Below, piece by piece: positions 1 to 12,596 of a stretch of DNA of 64,000 nt (within the stretch, counting starts at the first letter, position 1; every line of letters starts with the position of its first letter). A model generated the notes under the pieces. That model was not told the origin of the DNA. It saw only the letters and a program-made list of their open reading frames with translations, and ran no database searches. The DNA is taken from assembly GCA_001687465.1 (NCBI GenBank), contig LVLI01000233.1:124001-188000 (forward strand), read 5' to 3'. The position numbers and the translations under genes are program-made. The stretch is from Halocafeteria seosinensis (Eukaryota > Sar > Bigyra > Bicosoecida).

Positions 1-644
1 CCGAAGCACTACCGGGAACGGCACAGGGGAGGCTGTAGGGAAACAAAAAAGGTCCGGGATTTGACCGAGGTTCAACAAGTCCCCGGGGTGGTCGCTCATT
101 ACGTTCCTGCTTGACAGAGGGGCTGATTAAAACTTGCGGAAGGGGGCATGTTTGGTACAATAGCTTATCCCTCTCTGGGAGCTGTTGGGGCGTCTGGATA
201 CGGTCTGAATCGTCCTGTAGAATAAAGAGTAGGTTGAGTCAAGGTCTTCCGGGGGAAAGAGCGGTTTTACGGGTGCAGTGCAGCAGAGGAGGTGCGAGGC
301 TAACTGCAGCAGCTGGGGGGGGCCAGGGAGTCAAACTCCGGCGAAGCAAGTGGTGGTTGTTGAAGTGAGAATTCAGCTGATTACCACCATTAGAGGCACG
401 CTGCCACGTTTGTTTCAAAAGGTTTAAGAAATAATTGAGTTGTTTGCATAGTGCTGCATATAGAGTTGAGTTTTCTACTGTCTAAACATCGAGCACCAGG
501 CAAGATTGCAAAATTTGTTGAAGTGCTTACGTGTGCTTCAACGTCAGTCACGAAGTTTTGGATATTTGCGCAGGGTGGTTTCCAAGTAAGAAGGAAACAG
601 TTCGTAAACACAGAATACTAGGCAGTTGCTTGCGAGAAGAGTAG
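1..644. other. Upstream non-coding stretch
   Basis: No convincing coding region is visible. Short open frames exist on both strands but have no domain, no spliced continuation and low-complexity composition. The last part is presumably the promoter and 5' leader of the gene starting at 645. Confidence 0.4.
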
Positions 645-3600
645 ATGATGGAATCGACACATGGAAATACGCACGGCGCAAGCCTTGCACCGCCAGGCCA
701 CTTCTTGCAGAAGATTCATCACCTCGACTACTCAGAGGTGGTACTGAAGAATATTTATAAAATGCGAATGGGGTATTTGGCAGATCGTTTTGTTGTTGTA
801 GTCAGGATGTTGTGCCCTAATTCCATCCGAAAGGCGAGTGTGGTCGCTGAGAAGAACTCAAAGGATGGCACGTATATACTGTCGGCAGCCCGGTGGTTTG
901 CACGTTACACTGAAGGCATTCGTACCGGCGAGTATAATCCTCGTATTGAAGGAGTAGCTCAGGCTATGCGCCTTCTTCTAGCCAGCAGCGATGTGATGAT
1001 GGCTTTATCCATCTTGAGCGAAGAAGATCGGAAGGTGTGCATCGGCGAACACCTTGTAACTCACTTGCGGCGGCTGTGTAAAGACAACACTTTGGAGGAT
1101 AGTTCAATGGCGAGTTGTGACACAGTGGATGATGAGCTGAAAAAATGCTTGGAGATGCTCCCAGGATTTCGTAGCTCCTTTGCAACGGAACGTGAACTCT
1201 TAGCAGCTTATCCAGGATTCCAACTCCCGTTATCCGTCAGCCGCTATGTAATTAAGCAGTACTGTTTGCAAGTTTGCCACCTTCACTTGAGAACCTTGAT
1301 AAGTGAACTAATGGGTGGATATTTTATATGGCAAAACTCCCAAATTGGGTTCAATACGCTAAACAGAAGATCATCCGATAGCAGTGGCTCGACCAGTGTC
1401 TCTGAGGATTTCTTGGCTCCCTCGAAACTGAAGCGGCCTAGTGGAGGCACTGGTATGATGCCTCATTCTTCTTTCACCACTGAAGGGGGTTCCACCTGCA
1501 CGTCAAATCCTGGAGACCGAGAGTCCCGTTCGACGACGGAGGATGATTTCAGTGAGGGAGAATCTACCCTTAAGGCTCTTGATTATCAAAGAGAACGTTC
1601 GTGGACGAGTGACACCCTTGAGCTAGGAGACAAACCAGCTGTGTCCGACGACATGCTTTGCTTCCTTAATGACTACTACAGTAATATCGTTAAGGATTCA
1701 GAAACTTTGAACATTTCCTCCCTTATGCGACGCTTTGCCCTTTCCATGGGGAACCTGATTCCGAAGTCTATGGTAGAGAACGTTTCGGCATTGATACCGC
1801 ATTCTGATAGACGGTCCGTGTCAAACACAGGGAAGACAAACATTGCCTTTGCGTCGGGTACCGACCCGCACAACTTCGTCCAAAAGTTTAAAAAACTGGG
1901 TTGCTCATTCGGTTGGTTGTCGGAACGGGTGTTGACTGGAGGTAAAGTGGACTCGGCAAGGATAACGGCGGGTCTCCGGGCAGTATTGTCTTGTCCAGAT
2001 GTTATGGTTGCACTGGCTGCCCTTCCCTCGGAGCAACGAAGTTACGTGCTAAGCAATGCCTATATGTACATAGTCGTAAGTCTTCCTTGTCTTTTTACGT
2101 ACCCGAATAGCAGCAGTTGTATGTAATATGAATTGTTCATACAGAACGTTAACCATGGCGATTCCACTGGAGTGGGCATTACGGCGATGACACCGGTGCC
2201 TGCTGATGTTCAGTTTTCTCTGAAAACAGTAGATACTGGGCTGTTCAGAGCGACAATGAAAATCCCAGGAGTGGACTCCGTAATGAACGTCCACGAAGAG
2301 ATATGCCAAAAGAATCGACGCTTTCATGAAGCTATAGCTCTTACACGGTTCGCCGTTCGCGACTTTTACCATACTCGATGCCCAAATGCCCTTGAACAAC
2401 TATCTTCGAAATTATGTGAATGGTTGTGTGAGCACAAAGGAACAGCTTGTGATGACGAATCTTTGTCTGAAAGCATGTCGTGTCCGGATACCAGCAGGCA
2501 CCATTGGCCGTCCCTTGATTATGATGACGTGGAGACAGTGAACACCGTCGCTGGGGAATTGAGTACTTCCCAGGGGCAGCTAGCCACCGATGATGATGCG
2601 CCGCGACAAGCCTCTCTTCGAAGCCATGAGTATATTAGTCCGACCTTATACTCTCCAGAGGTGTTGCGTCGCATAGATAGTATGTCAATTTCGGACCTGG
2701 TTACGCGGTATTCCGATACTCTTCCTCGTCTAACTGCCAAGTTCCAAGACAAAATCAATTTAACTGAAGGTGAAACCGCGGTGCGTCCCAGTGCTGCGCA
2801 GAGTGAGCATTCCTTCGTCGGTCGGTGGCGGAAGTTGGCGCACTCTTTCGGATGGCTCTCCACCGGCGTCAAAAACGGGAACATCGATTCGAAGTTAATC
2901 AAAAAAGCGATGCGTGTGCTTCTGTGTGCACCGGACATAATGTATTGCTTAGCTGTTCTTGATGATGAGCATCGCGAGTATGCGATTAGTAACGCATATG
3001 TACGGATCATATCCGTAAATTATGGGGATCCTTCCGGAGTCGATAAAGCACAAAGACTAACCCCTCTTCCTCCGAATTGCCTGTCGATTACTTCCGTGTA
3101 TGGGAAAGCTTCCTGTGAAGGCCAGGAGAGTCTCATTCAGCCGTGCTTGGATCATATCCTGTATGCTATCCCAAGTACTAGGTCGGCCATGATTAAGGCG
3201 ATGCAAGTGGCACAGTCTACGCCAAGGTTTGATGAAGCATTGGCAATAACACGCTTTAGTATATCGGAGTTTATGAAGTCGAGACAACCAGAGGCTGTCA
3301 CGAACCTATGCGATGCGCTTTGTACGGAGCTTAAGTTTGACGTAACCGCACCCGGCTCGTCTGCAGAATGTGACTTCCAGTATGGAGTCGAGAGGTTAAC
3401 AAACGCGGAAGAAAGTTGTTCAACGGAGTGTAACGGAAGAGTCTCTATGAACTTCGAGATGTTAGAGAAGCTCCGGACCAACGTAATGGAAATGGATGCC
3501 AACGGTTTAGCACGTCATTTTGATTACGTCATGGACAATCTGGGTCGCTGCTATCAGTCTGCGGGGAGTAACGAGTATACCGATGTGGCAGATCACTCAT

Positions 3601-4517
3601 CAGGAAAAGGCAAATCGTGGTGGGATACGGCAGTTCATGTCAAGTATAGGCTTTGGAGTGATGCTAGTTTCCGGGGATTGGCGCATGCACTTGTGCGCAA
3701 GCATCTTGGCTCGCGCGAAGGCGGCGTCCCGGAAACAATACTTGCTGGCTCTATGCGTGAAATTTTGTCGTCAACTGACGTAGTCATTTGCTTGTCAACC
3801 TTACCAGTCCACTGGAGATGCAGGGCAATGGACCGTGCCGCTTCCCAACTGCTCGCCGAAGTTGACAGTAGAGGGTCCCGTCTGCTTAGCCTTGTTAATC
3901 CAACTGCTTCAATTGATAACCGCATGTCGAAAATTCTGAATGAGGTTGGACTATTGGAAAGCTATCCGTCCTCAGGGCTCTGGAAGGCTGCCTTAAACAC
4001 GTTGAGAGGTATTTTGAAGTCCTTCTTTGAGAAGCATGCCCCACAAACGAGGATACTGGTGCTGGAGGAATTACAGAGAAAGTATGGGAATCCGGTTTCA
4101 CTCGACGAATACCCAGTCAAGGATTATTTGAGTGAGGAAGCGGCAGAGAACGTGGCGGTTAATGTCACTGAAACAGTTTTGAGTCCTATCACTGGGGGAT
4201 TGTCTGTGTCCTCTTCCAGTGAGCGGCTACCTCAAGGGTATGATGATAGGCCGTTTTGGAACACCGGAGAGGATGGATATGAAGGTGCTTACCTCTTCCA
4301 GTCGGATACTGATCCTATAACAGAGTCCTTTTTGACGACCATTGATGAGTCTTATACGTGTGATAGAACAACTCCGGCAAATGCTGCTCCATCGTCCTTG
4401 GAATACTCGCAAATGTCGACGTTAGGAGCGACATTTCACAAAGATGTTTCCTTCCACAGTTTACTGCGCGCGGAAACTCTTGCCGTCCAGAATACTGAGG
4501 CCTCCACCTTAATGTGA
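645..4517 (+). CDS. Unknown large protein with four diverged internal repeats
   Basis: Two exons, 645-2075 and 2145-4517, joined by a phase-0 GT-AG intron of 69 nt, give 1267 residues. I do not recognise a named family. A ~65-residue helical motif recurs at about residues 82-145, 411-477, 701-766 and 986-1049. Copies 2 and 3 share a GWLS core. Each copy then reads roughly as a run of R-x-LL/VL, PDV/PDI-M, and L followed by an acidic-H/Q-R turn. Each motif is followed by a second helical block; in units 2 and 3 this has an EALA/EAIA-x-TRF core (about 524-573 and 823-873). The protein is therefore four units of about 290 residues, separated by Ser/Thr/acidic linkers. No signal peptide or membrane segment is visible. 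The start is the first ATG of the frame; ATGATG makes the exact codon ambiguous by one residue. Function unknown; a helical adaptor or scaffold is only a guess. Confidence 0.85.
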
Positions 4518-4669
4518 AGACAAGGATAATATCGTTTGGAACTCTTAAGCATGATTGCTTGACAGATTACTGCTCGCGGAAGTGGTAGTAGTCCAGATTA
4601 CTGAGGCCTCGGCCTTAATGTGAAGAAAAGGATGATATCGTTTGCAACTTCTATACAGGGATCATTGGT
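4458..4669 (+). repeat. Tandem 106-bp direct duplication spanning the stop codon
   Basis: Two adjacent copies are offset by exactly 106 bp, about 4458-4563 and 4564-4669. Matching blocks include TTACTGC/GCGGAA, CCAGA-TACTGAGGCCTC and CTTAATGTGAAGA followed by GGAT-ATATCGTTTG. The first copy holds the last ~16 codons and stop of the four-repeat gene. The second is non-coding and has diverged at several positions. Confidence 0.85.
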
Positions 4670-5152
4670 TAATTATACTTGTTAATGTCATTGCGCTGTG
4701 CTCGAAAATGAGCAGTGGTAGTCCAATCAGTTGTAGACTTCCAGATAATAGTAGTAAAGATAGTGTTAGTTATTTCATAGTGCTGGATTAATGTTGGACA
4801 AATGAAGACGCAAGGCAGGAGGGCCTTGCGTAGTGTTACTTTAACCTCGTGTACTTGTATTCGCCACATTTTAGCAAAGTATGTCAGCATTCCTCAGGAA
4901 GTCGCTTTCCGCAGACTCGCCGTCAGTCGGCCGAAGAGGCACTTTTGCTGAGAGAAGTGCCAAGAGGTAGTTGTTCCTGTGTGATTGTTGCTAGTCGTCC
5001 GTCATATCAACAGTAGAGTTGATGGGGTTTCCTTGAATGAAAGAATCATGGCTTGCCACTGCAATGGCGCGTAGTGACTGGTTGTGAAGGCGAGTGTTCC
5101 TTCCATTGACCACACCATACATAAATCATTCCCCTCCTCGAGTGTGTGAAGG
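4670..5152. other. Intergenic region
   Basis: No gene seen. It lies between the end of the duplicated 3' end of the four-repeat gene and the start of the nucleotide-sugar transporter, and should hold that gene's promoter. Confidence 0.4.
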
Positions 5153-6726
5153 ATGAAGTCAAGGTCACCCTCCACTAATGGCACCAGCGATGGTGCCCTG
5201 GTCAGCACTGAGAAGCGTGCCAAGGGTGCAGCGGATGAATACACTTCTCAGGAGAAAGCGCTCGTTTGCGTTTCCTACGGGGTTGTCAGTATAGCTGTTT
5301 CCTTGACGTACAAGGTATGGATTCTCTCGTGAATGACTAATTGGATGCCGTTGACTTCGGAAGAAAAGAGTGCAGATGGTGCTATCAAGCTTCCACTTTG
5401 AGGCGGAATTTGTGTTACTTGCGTGTCAGCAGATTCTGGGAATCGGGTTTTGTGCATTTGCCAAGGTATGACTAGAATATGAGAACTCGTACTCGGGAGA
5501 GTAGTTATCGATTACACATTTGCTGCAGAGCTTCTTACACAACAGCGAGGTCATTCAGATACCCGACGTCGAACTGCAAACTTTCCAGCTGTAAGTACCG
5601 AAGTGCCTATTCCACCAGGACGCCATCTCCGTAAGACTTGACAAATCTGCACAGTTGCATCCCAATAGGAATTCTCTTTGTATTGAATATGGGACTGGGA
5701 TTTTATGGTAAGCCGTGACTCCTGTAGTAAAAGTCTGCTCGTAATCAGAGTCGTCTCATGCACATGCAGCTATAAGACTTTGCGATGTGCCAATGTTCTT
5801 AACAATAAGAAGAACGACTACTGTCTTCACGCTGCTATTCGAATACATCCTTCTAGGAAAAAAAGCGTCATGCAGGATAATGTAAGTGTGCCTGCTTTGG
5901 TCTTCCCTGAAGAAACAATTAGCAAAGCAGCGGTGTTGCGCAGTGGGGCCGTGGGTATCATTGTTGGCGGAGCAATCGTGGCTGGGTGGAATACTTTAAA
6001 TACCGAATACCTTGGCTATTTGCTCACTATTTGTAACAATGTTCTTTCGGCATTATATCTCAATGTCAATCGGAAATTCGGAGATGAAACTGTACGTTGT
6101 TAACTGTGGAAACAACCAATGCGCGCATTCTCATACTTCCAGCTTTCCCGCTCAGGGTGTCAAGGGCTTTGGACTGCTATTTTATAATGCTCTAATTGCC
6201 GTTCCATTCTCGCTTATATTGGCATATATTCTCGGAGAAGTGGAATACATTGCAGCGTTCCCGGAACTGTTGAATCCGGTAAGCTATATCGTCTAGTGCG
6301 GTTGACCACTTCTTACCACCTTACGACGATTACTCAAATGAGCAGGCATTCCTTGCAAGTTTATTTCTTAGTTCAGTATTGGGTATTTTGATGACATACA
6401 TGGTGCTGCTTTGCATCAGCGTTAATTCCCCTCTTGTTACTTCGATAACTGGCAATGTGAAGGATGTTGTGTCGACAGTTTTGGGTACGTTGTCGTGGTT
6501 GCTTGAATGGAACAAATTTTAGCTATTTGCATTTGCGTCTCGCACAGGCGCATTGTTTTTCGGATTCCATGCGACGGTAATGAACTTAGCGGGCCTTGCG
6601 ATCTCCTTCTTCGGAGCTGGAATGTTCACTTACGCCAAGTTTCACGAACGTGGTCAGCAGAATTCCGGAAAGAGAACCGACAATGACGAAGAAAAAGAAA
6701 CGAACGATACTTGGCAGGATCCTTGA
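5153..6726 (+). CDS. Nucleotide-sugar transporter, SLC35D-like (nine exons)
   Basis: Membrane antiporter expected in Golgi or ER that imports nucleotide sugars for glycosylation. Exons by frame and GT-AG sites: 5153-5314, 5376-5465, 5529-5590, 5655-5707, 5770-5881, 5923-6091, 6156-6278, 6346-6484, 6548-6726; phases sum to 1089 nt, 362 residues, normal for the family. The translated exons follow the SLC35D order: an N-terminal helix with SYGVVS, a helix ending in AFAK, then RLCDVPMF...RRTTT...LLGKK, a GAIVAG helix, a NNVLSALYL helix, LLFYNALI, and NSPLVTSITGNVKDVV near the C-terminus. Intron 5 (5882-5922) is only 41 nt. The ATG at 5153 follows an in-frame TGA. The substrate cannot be read from sequence; UDP- or GDP-sugars are typical. 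Confidence 0.85.
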
Positions 6727-7746
6727 ATGAGGTGATACTCAAAAAGACTTGTTTGCTACACCGGGATCAACTCGGAAACGAGCATGGGAGGAGGCCACTT
6801 GCCTCCTCGACGGATCGAGGAAGGTGTGAAGGCGCCTCATGTGAATCAACCCTGAGATGCTATCGCCGGCACCAAATTACCGTCGAATCGATGGCCAATC
6901 AGTTGCCAGAATCGCAAGTAGCAGGGTACTATCACCGAGAAGCCACTTACTGTAAACCAAGGCAAGGTACGCACTCGGTTCACAACTTCGGTCTGAAGTT
7001 GCCACTGAGGATAGAGACACTGGGAGTTAGCGGATATCTTTCCCGTTCACCAAGAACCAGGAAGCCGATGCTTGTGATTTTCTTGTGACTACTTGTACGC
7101 ATTGCAAACTAGCTTCGAATTCAAAGCAAAGCGAGTGGTTCCAGCGTAAGTTTGGCAGTTAGTGGTATATACACTTCATTTCCACCGTGATTACACAAGC
7201 TACTACTTGCAAAGTGAAAATAAACCAGTTATAGTACCACTTACCATCCACATGGATTTGAGATTCCCAGCCTGAACCTTAGGGAGGCGAAGGCGGAAGA
7301 ATGATTTCTCCCCCGTGGAAGCAGTCCTCTAGCACGACGACACTCGAATAGAAGTAATTGTGTTGGAATAGTTAGTGTAGAACTGTGTTGAGTTGTTTCA
7401 GACGGAATTGAACGAGAGTTCAGCGCACAGTGCAATCATCCATCTTTTGGTTTTTTTGTGTCTCCTTCCACGGGGAGAAGGTTCCAGGCAAGGTGTTCCC
7501 CACTTGCACCATGCGTGTTTGCTGTTCCAGTGAAGCTAGCTGACACTGAGACGAATAAGAACGAACTTACTGAGTGATATAAATATTTGGTACAGGACGT
7601 AGGAGAGCTGAGAACTTATTTTTCTCTCTCCCCTCGTTGACTAGACTTCAGGGAAGCCCCCAATGAGCTGACAAGGCTATACACAAGGTTTTTGGAGTGA
7701 GATCGGCCTCTCTTTCGTTTTAGGTCAGTGAACAGAACTTGGAACC
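6727..7746. other. Intergenic region
   Basis: About 1 kb with no supported gene. A 125-codon open frame from 6711 overlaps the transporter's end and continues into this region, but it lacks any recognisable domain and its composition is unlike the neighbouring genes. The right end should hold the permease A promoter. Confidence 0.4.
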
Positions 7747-9967
7747 ATGAGTATGGAGACTCACCGACATGACAAGGAAGCAGTATGGGCGAACGCCGTC
7801 ATGACCCCGGTGTCGGAAGAGGCACCTACAACCAATGGTGCTCCGCGGCAGAGAAGTGGCGGTACGGCGAACAACTACGGGGCGCAGTATAATGAAGGAG
7901 TGCAATTGCTTTCGACTGAAAAGACGGGCAGTGGTGAGGAACAGGACGAGGAGGAAACGCCGGGGCTCTTTCCGGGAACCTCATTGGTTCATCAGCTCTC
8001 AGCTACACTAGGGACTGGATTGAAACCTGAACGGACGGTTGGCGCCATAGGATTGGCTTTTGTTGCGTTTGTCTCTGTATGTGGAGGCCCATTTGGTATC
8101 GAAGACGCAGTTGGGGCCGCAGGGCCCCTCATTACACTGGTCTCGCTTCTGGTGCTGGGTGTGTTCTGGTCTCTGCCACAAGCACTCATGACAGCAGGTA
8201 TGTAGGCGTTGACCATATGTGAAAGCGCATCAGCATTGTCAAGTTATCAAGCCTGTACTTTTGCAGAGTTATCTACTATTTACGATGAAAATGGCGGGTA
8301 TATTGTTTGGGTTTATGAAGCTCTAGGTCCCTACTGGGGATTCGTTAATGCAGTCAACTCGGTGGCATCAAACGTGTGTGATCTGCCATTATATCCAGTG
8401 CTGTATGCTACGTACCTTTCCAGGTTTTTTCACTTTGGTAATGCTATCGAATGGGTCGTGAAAGCACTGGCGTTGCTGTTGGTCGTCGTGTTAAATGTAC
8501 TGGGGATGGAGGCTGTGGCAGATTCTTCCCTGATCTTCACCATTGCAGTATTGCTTCCGTTTGCTGTCGAACCATTCTTCCAGGCACCAGACCCTTCTAG
8601 ATGGGGCGAGACTCCTGCCGGAGGAGCTGGGGGAGCGGAGTGGGGGTACGTCGCTCAAAATGAAGCATATTAACCGCAGCTATCCGTTATTTTTTGTATC
8701 GTTATTCTGTTACAGGGTTTTCATGAGTGTAGTGTTATGGAATTTTCAGGGTTGGGATAGTATGGGATGCATTGCAGGAGAAGTCAAAAATGCCAAAAGG
8801 AGGTACGCAAGAAGTTAGGTCCTTCGAGCTGTGCACGTTGCCTAAATTTCTAGAGTCCGATAATGCAAATGCAGTTATCCCGTCGGTGTTTGTCTGGCGA
8901 CAGTGTTGATCATACTCAATTATTCGATTCCCATTATTGTAGGACTAGCTGTCGAACCGGACTGGTCGCATTGGGGAACCGACGAGGGCGATACTGATTT
9001 TATTGATATGGCAAAACAAGTATCGTCATGGTTAGGAATCTGGGTTGTTTTTGGAGCGAGTTTCGCAGTTCTTGGGGAATTTTCTGCCGTGGTGAGTTCA
9101 TCTTCACGTGCTTTACAGAGCATGGCCAGTTACAGGATGGTCCCAAAGTTCTTAGTGAAGAACCGGACTCGATTTGCAACCCCAGTTCCTTCAATTTTAT
9201 TCGAGACAGTCACTACCGCTGTTTTGATGATGTTCGAGTTTTCTACGTTGGTAGTCCTAGACACTTTTTTCAATAATGTGTCCCTTGTTTTGGAGGTAAT
9301 CGCTTTCCTACGTCTAAAGCACCAGTACCCAGACATGGAGCGTCCGTATGCCGTTCCGGGGAGGCTAAAGGGCGCGTGGCTAATTAGCATCCCAAAATTT
9401 TTGATGATTGGCTACGCGTGGTACAGCATTGGATGGAGCGTAAACCTACTAGCTGGACTGGGAGTAAATTTGCTAGCTCTTCTTGTTGGCTACTGGTGGG
9501 CATTTAGGTATCTTCCTCGGCTGGAGCGAGAAGCCTTCAGCGACCGGTCTCGAGGAGACTTACAAGAAGAGTTCGAGGGACCTTTTGGAGGCGAAAAGAA
9601 TGATGACATAGCTGATGAGGACAGCGAAGATGCAGACGATCTGCCCCTAATTGATGGTTCCGAAGATACAAAGAAACACCCTAAGTCTTCTGCCCATAAT
9701 GGTGTTACTGCTCCGTTTAGTGTCGACAATGGGCTACTAGACCAGCGTGACGGCGAGTCGAGCCGAACGTATCAAGATTCCCTCGACAAGACCTTTGAAA
9801 CGAAACCCTCCAGTAAAGGAGGAGTTACAGCTGGATCGCCATCAGCAACTATAAGCCCTAACTATGACATCCCTCTGCTGGAGCAGCGGTCGGCCTCTTC
9901 CATTGAAAAGCAAGAACGCTCCCCGAACCACCATCAACGTAGCTATGGATCTTTCCGGGGAAAGTAG
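7747..9967 (+). CDS. APC-superfamily permease A (plant PUT-like amino acid/polyamine transporter)
   Basis: Twelve-helix-type amino acid/polyamine permease expected in the plasma or an internal membrane. Exons 7747-8197, 8267-8645, 8716-8802, 8875-9967 encode 669 residues. The core starts with [18 protein letters not shown], a typical APC first helix with the unwound G-rich segment, and continues with [15 protein letters not shown] and later SSRALQSMA and [10 protein letters not shown] hydrophilic N-terminal tail of ~90 residues and an acidic/Ser-rich C-terminal tail of ~150 residues flank the membrane core. Closest to plant PUT/RMV1-like and protist polyamine/amino acid transporters by motif; substrate not determinable. 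A clear paralog lies at 26563-28702. Confidence 0.85.
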
Positions 9968-10162
9968 CAAAGACCAGAATATATCACAAGATTGGAAGGT
10001 TTGTCATAAGCTATTCGCCTAAACTTAGTGTTGTTGGTTGCACCGCTATCATCCTCCTTGGCGTAGCACTTCCCTTTATCCAGCTGCTCTTTGGATGGAC
10101 AGGCTTCGGGTGCAGCACAAGAAACACAGCGAATGATGTTGAGCGTCCAAAAGACTAACCTC

Positions 10163-12210
10163 CTAGCCTGGTTTTGTTCTTTTCAGAGGTAGTTTACCCG
10201 CCGAAGGGGATCGGAGATTCGTATCGCAAATGTGTACATGCGTCCACACATCCGACAAATGCCGCATCACCACTCGTCTAGCTTCTCTTGATAAGGGTAT
10301 TACAAGTGCACCAAGGTCGACGTCTGCGTCGATGTCACAATGAGTGCATTTCTCCACGCTTAGAAACACATGTAATATTTTCTCGCAGCGTTCATCGTCC
10401 TTTCCACTGGAGCGCCTGAGACCATTCGCGTCGATAAATTCTCTCCACGCCCGCGGACCCTTTAGCAACGCCTTGTGAGCGAGTTTTATGTCTTCCTGCG
10501 CTCACTCAGTATGTACATTGTACCCAGGAATAGTAGACGGCAATACAGAAAGAGGAAAAGAAGACAGACGTACCTGGCTACTGTAAAATAGAGAGGAATG
10601 TGGTCGTTGACTTCTCTGCTCAGGATTATCAAACGAGACTTGTGGGTACCCCGCACACCGCAGTAGCTTGCATGCTGCGATCATTGCGTGAATAGCATCT
10701 TCATACTGAAGATACGCCGAAGCCTTATCAGGTTTACTCCAAGGCTGGAAAACGAACACTGGCTTCCCGGATGCCATTTCGTGGAGCAACAGGCTCACCC
10801 ACGTGCGATCGGTGGCTTCGATGTATTGGGGTAAAAAGGACGACGATTCTCCCATCTCCGAATTACACAAGCTGTGTGGATTGCAGTCTAAAATCAACTG
10901 CGGGAGTTGTAATGTATTGTACGATCTGGAGCAATGAAAGCTAAGCTTCTTCTTGATCTTCTCCCATTTTGTTTGTTGGGCTTTATCAACGACATCTAAC
11001 CCACCCGTGTCCAAGCTTCCCAAAGTCTCCTTCAAAGAAGACAATACTCTCTGTAACTCCTTTCGTCTGCGACCACCTGTACTGGCAATAGTTTTCAGGT
11101 CTGCGGTGCCATCCATAGCTTTATCTCTTGCATCAATAAGTTCATGCTTTAGCATTGTATATTGCTGCTCGGAGATCTGCAAAGCAGGTAGTCTTCATTT
11201 ACCATTTAACGAGAAGCAGCAAGTCTACCCAACTCACAAAGTTCTCTTGGAAGGCAAACAGGGCCTGGGACAGTCCACTATATACGCAAGTCTCAGCGCC
11301 AACCAAATTCTCAGTGGACAAAGCGCGTAAGGTATCTTTCGAGTTCGTCGAAACGATGGCCATTTCATGTAAGTAGGCCAAAGACGCACATTGAGGCCAT
11401 CTACTCCAGTAGCTAAACAATCGTGGCGACTGTGAGAGTTCCACGAAATGCACGGACGTCCCAATATCTTCGAAACAATGTTTCAGAGAACCTTCAATAG
11501 GCTTCGTATCGCACCGTAGGTTGCTCTCTATCAAGAACTTATTTCTAATTGGGCAAACACTTGAATCCTTTGCACTTTCTGTAGTTGGGGCTTCGACCAC
11601 TCTCTGCTCTGTCTCTGCTAAGCGCTCCTCCTGTCGATTGTCTACGTTTCCCTTTTCGACTCTCTCATGAACATCAGGTTGAACGACTCTCTCATGAACA
11701 TCAGGTTGAATAGTGTTGGGTGGACTCAATTCCGAGGAGGCATCTACAGCGTCATTTTCCTCTTCTATGTTTGCCGCTATCGCTTTCATTATGTCCCTGG
11801 GACCGATTCGCGGACGCTTCTCTCCTAGAGGGGAATTACTCTCAGCACCATCTTCTGTGGATGGCTCTCCTTGCGCCGTAGCAGCATCCTCGAGAACTCG
11901 TTTCACAACAAACTGTAAAATGCCAGAGAGATACTGCTCCGTTCCAGAAGCTACTTCCTCCTCCGATTTCACAGTTCCAGACGAGACGAGTTGCCGGCGA
12001 ATCATAGACGATAACTGCACACGAATACAAACCAACAGAGGTGAACATCAGCTTCCTTCCTTCGTTGGTACATACATATGGAGAGAGAGAGAGAGATAGA
12101 TTACGACTTACGGAGTGCAGTATCTCGTTTTCCCCTCCTCTGGCCGTCTTTTCCGAGGCAGAGGAGGAGGATGAAGCCGACGCCATGGCCACAACTTGTT
12201 TCTGTGTCAA
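10163..12210 (-). CDS. Histone-fold (H2A-like) protein with long C-terminal extension
   Basis: Exons on the minus strand: 12112-12210, 11238-12014, 10574-11176, 10163-10495, all phase 0. Starting at ATG 12210 gives 603 residues; the ATG at 12186 gives 595 and has a cleaner Ser-rich start. Residues ~22-110 (595-residue numbering) look like a histone fold: a short first helix ending MIRRQLV, a long second helix GTEQYLSGILQFVVKRVLED, then PRIGPRDIMKAIAAN, which resembles the H2A third-helix region. The loop before helix 3 is unusually long. The remaining ~480 residues match nothing I recognise and include a charged helical segment and a segment with MASGKPVFVFQPW. A nuclear DNA-binding or transcription/kinetochore role is an inference. 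Residues near 11658-11711 are duplicated. Confidence 0.7.
11658..11711 (-). repeat. 27-bp tandem duplication in coding sequence
   Basis: Two adjacent 27-nt units (11658-11684 and 11685-11711) differ at one base and encode a doubled QPDVHERV block in the histone-fold protein. The length is a multiple of three, so the frame is kept. Confidence 0.85.
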
Positions 12211-12596
12211 AGAAAAGCGTGTATTCGAGGATGTATCCCTGCTGTCTGGACTTCAAACAACTACACTGTATGGTTGTAGTTTTCAAATTACAATCACAGC
12301 GTCTCCGAATGCGACGGCGCTCACTCTTCTACAGGGTGGCCATTTCAATGTTGCCATCCACGCACACTAAACCCTACTCAATAATCCAACAGGGAAGCAA
12401 TGAAGTTTGTGGTAGTAGTTTGTACTGAATGGGACTCGGTCGCACAATGCAGCGTTGCGATCCCGGAGTCCGGACCGTGGTCCATTGAATGTAATGAGCG
12501 ATGTAGAAGTGCTTTCTGGTGTAGGAATTAATATGTTCGTGCGGTGCTTTGTGGTAGCATCAGAGTGAATAAGTGGGTTGCATTCTAGCAGAGGAA
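12211..12596. promoter_or_regulatory. Shared divergent promoter region
   Basis: 386 bp between the start codons of the minus-strand histone-fold gene and the plus-strand JmjC gene. No specific element could be named. Confidence 0.4.

Noticed and set aside
6711-7088. 125-codon plus-strand frame after the sugar transporter
   Set aside because: Overlaps the last transporter codons in another frame, has no domain and odd composition.
12079-12097. (GA)n run near 12080
   Set aside because: On the minus strand it is a pyrimidine-rich stretch within intron 1 of the histone-fold gene; no separate function is needed.
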